Assembly (NCBI GenBank): GCA_943789335.1
Contig: CALSTS010000001.1
Location: 434,001-498,000, forward strand
DNA: 64,000 bases
Direction of reading: 5' to 3'
Source: an uncultured Pseudomonadales bacterium
Lineage (GTDB): Bacteria; Pseudomonadota; Gammaproteobacteria; Pseudomonadales; Pseudohongiellaceae
In this document: positions 63,294 through 64,000 of the stretch, in pieces
Position numbering within the stretch: position 1 is the first letter of the stretch
How the letters are laid out: each line of letters begins with the position of its first letter
Notes under the pieces: model-generated
What the model saw: the letters and a program-made list of their open reading frames with translations, nothing else
Databases searched by the model: none
What the model was told of the DNA's origin: nothing
Translations under genes and position numbers: made by a program

Positions 63294-64000
63294 ATGAAAG
63301 CAACTGAAAAGCTCGAACTCTACCTGGCAGAATTTCGCCAGCGCCTTAAAAAATTAGTGATTCTGCAAGGAGTAGCTGCAATAGCTACTGTTATCTTGGC
63401 AATATCTTTGGTTGCTGCCTGGTTTTCACTTGAAAATGGCTATGCCACTTCAACCATAATTTTATTTCGCCTCCTGCTGATTCTGGCATTGGCTGCTTTA
63501 GTACTCAAAGGCATCCTCGAGCCATTAAAAAGAATTAAAGGCAATGTCAGCAAATACATCGAAGGTCGTAGCTCCAAAACTGATGGAAATGGCTTTCAAG
63601 GTCGCATAGAAACTTATGCTCAGATGGAACAAAACAATCCATTTCGTGAACTTCTGGCTGAAGACGCATTAAAAATTAGTGAATCTTATCCTGCTGCCGA
63701 GCAGGTTAAGAATAAAGATATGCAACTAGCCGGACTGGCAGCAGCTGCCATGCTTGCCGTTCTGATATATATGGCCGTCGGTGCCGGTTTGTTTTCATAT
63801 AGTCTGCAAAACTTTCTCGCAGGCTGGGCCAGTGACAGTTTTGTGCCTCCTCAATCAATTACCGTTTTACCTGGCGACGAAAGTGTGCGGCGTGGCGCCA
63901 ACCTCAGAATAAACGCACAAATAGAAGGCTTCGACCCCGATGAAGCAACACTCCATGTGCGCAATGATGGTGAAGATTGGCAGGAAGTTCCTTTAGTTCG
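63294..64000 (+). CDS. DUF4175-like membrane protein, N-terminal part (cut by window edge)
   Basis: The frame is open from ATG 63294, two bases after the BatA-type stop, to the end of the window (235 codons). Three hydrophobic segments lie at about 20-40, 55-72 and 142-166. The region after them (QSITVLPGDESVRRGANLRI) begins the periplasmic part. The pattern of an amphipathic start, paired helices and position after MoxR/DUF58/BatA matches the DUF4175 family (usually 800 or more residues), of unknown role. Confidence 0.7.
   Translation, partial: MKATEKLELYLAEFRQRLKKLVILQGVAAIATVILAISLVAAWFSLENGYATSTIILFRLLLILALAALVLKGILEPLKRIKGNVSKYIEGRSSKTDGNGFQGRIETYAQMEQNNPFRELLAEDALKISESYPAAEQVKNKDMQLAGLAAAAMLAVLIYMAVGAGLFSYSLQNFLAGWASDSFVPPQSITVLPGDESVRRGANLRINAQIEGFDPDEATLHVRNDGEDWQEVPLV

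Overview
This window reads as a chromosomal segment of a moderately AT-rich, probably marine, gammaproteobacterium. Supporting marks are the rppH-ptsP-lgt-thyA-folA order, the dsbA / cytochrome c4 / engB / polA / znu neighbourhood also seen in Pseudomonas, ubiquinone genes (a UbiH/UbiI-family hydroxylase and ubiK), rpoH with its diagnostic box, cytochromes c4 and c5, and Fur and sigma-E type promoter signals. I cannot place it to genus. No tRNA, rRNA, CRISPR array, prophage or insertion sequence was seen.

Layout. 1-6 kb: start of an FAD monooxygenase with its TetR regulator and a perfect palindromic operator candidate, a lipoprotein cytochrome c, a small unknown ORF among copies of a short intergenic repeat, a histidine-box fatty acid hydroxylase, and a secreted EF-hand protein with a glucan-dikinase-like architecture. 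6-15 kb: argA, ilvD, a half-size GDT1 transporter, then the folA-thyA-lgt-ptsP-rppH block. 15-25 kb: gcvH, an iron ABC importer with a Fur box, an UbiH-family hydroxylase, rsmE, glnK, ubiK, then comM and fadE, which both lack their 5' ends at one shared junction, then cytochrome c5. 25-36.8 kb: the dTDP-rhamnose operon (rfbDBAC, rfbD frameshifted), dsbA, cytochrome c4, engB, a candidate sigma-E-dependent small RNA, polA with an apparently dead proofreading site, and znuA/znuCB. 37-45.5 kb: accessory catabolism, first an ornithine-cyclodeaminase-like / Rid / amino-acid oxidase / APC permease operon, then a dehalogenase-amidohydrolase-rhodanese cluster with small membrane proteins. 45.5-53.4 kb: trmB, a DUF423 protein, rpoH, a cytochrome with a broken heme motif, a TSUP exporter, two tandem pairs of related four-helix membrane proteins, an esterase, a monothiol glutaredoxin-like protein and a YchJ protein. 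53.7-64 kb: a MoxR/VWA locus running off the window end.

Several genes show frame disruptions (argA start, comM, rfbD, the first VWA gene three times, the TPR peptidase three times). Their clustering suggests sequence errors or low coverage in places rather than general decay, so these genes may be intact in the organism.

Most notable observations: (1) a sigma-E-type promoter and hairpin-terminated RNA in the polA-engB gap, the position of Spot 42 in enterics and ErsA in Pseudomonas; (2) loss of nearly all 3'-5' exonuclease catalytic residues in DNA polymerase I; (3) an exported EF-hand protein with the His-domain then ATP-grasp order of alpha-glucan water dikinase; (4) the comM/fadE junction; (5) a MoxR-VWA locus containing a caspase-fold protein without a catalytic cysteine; (6) duplicated heterologous pairs of His-containing membrane proteins.
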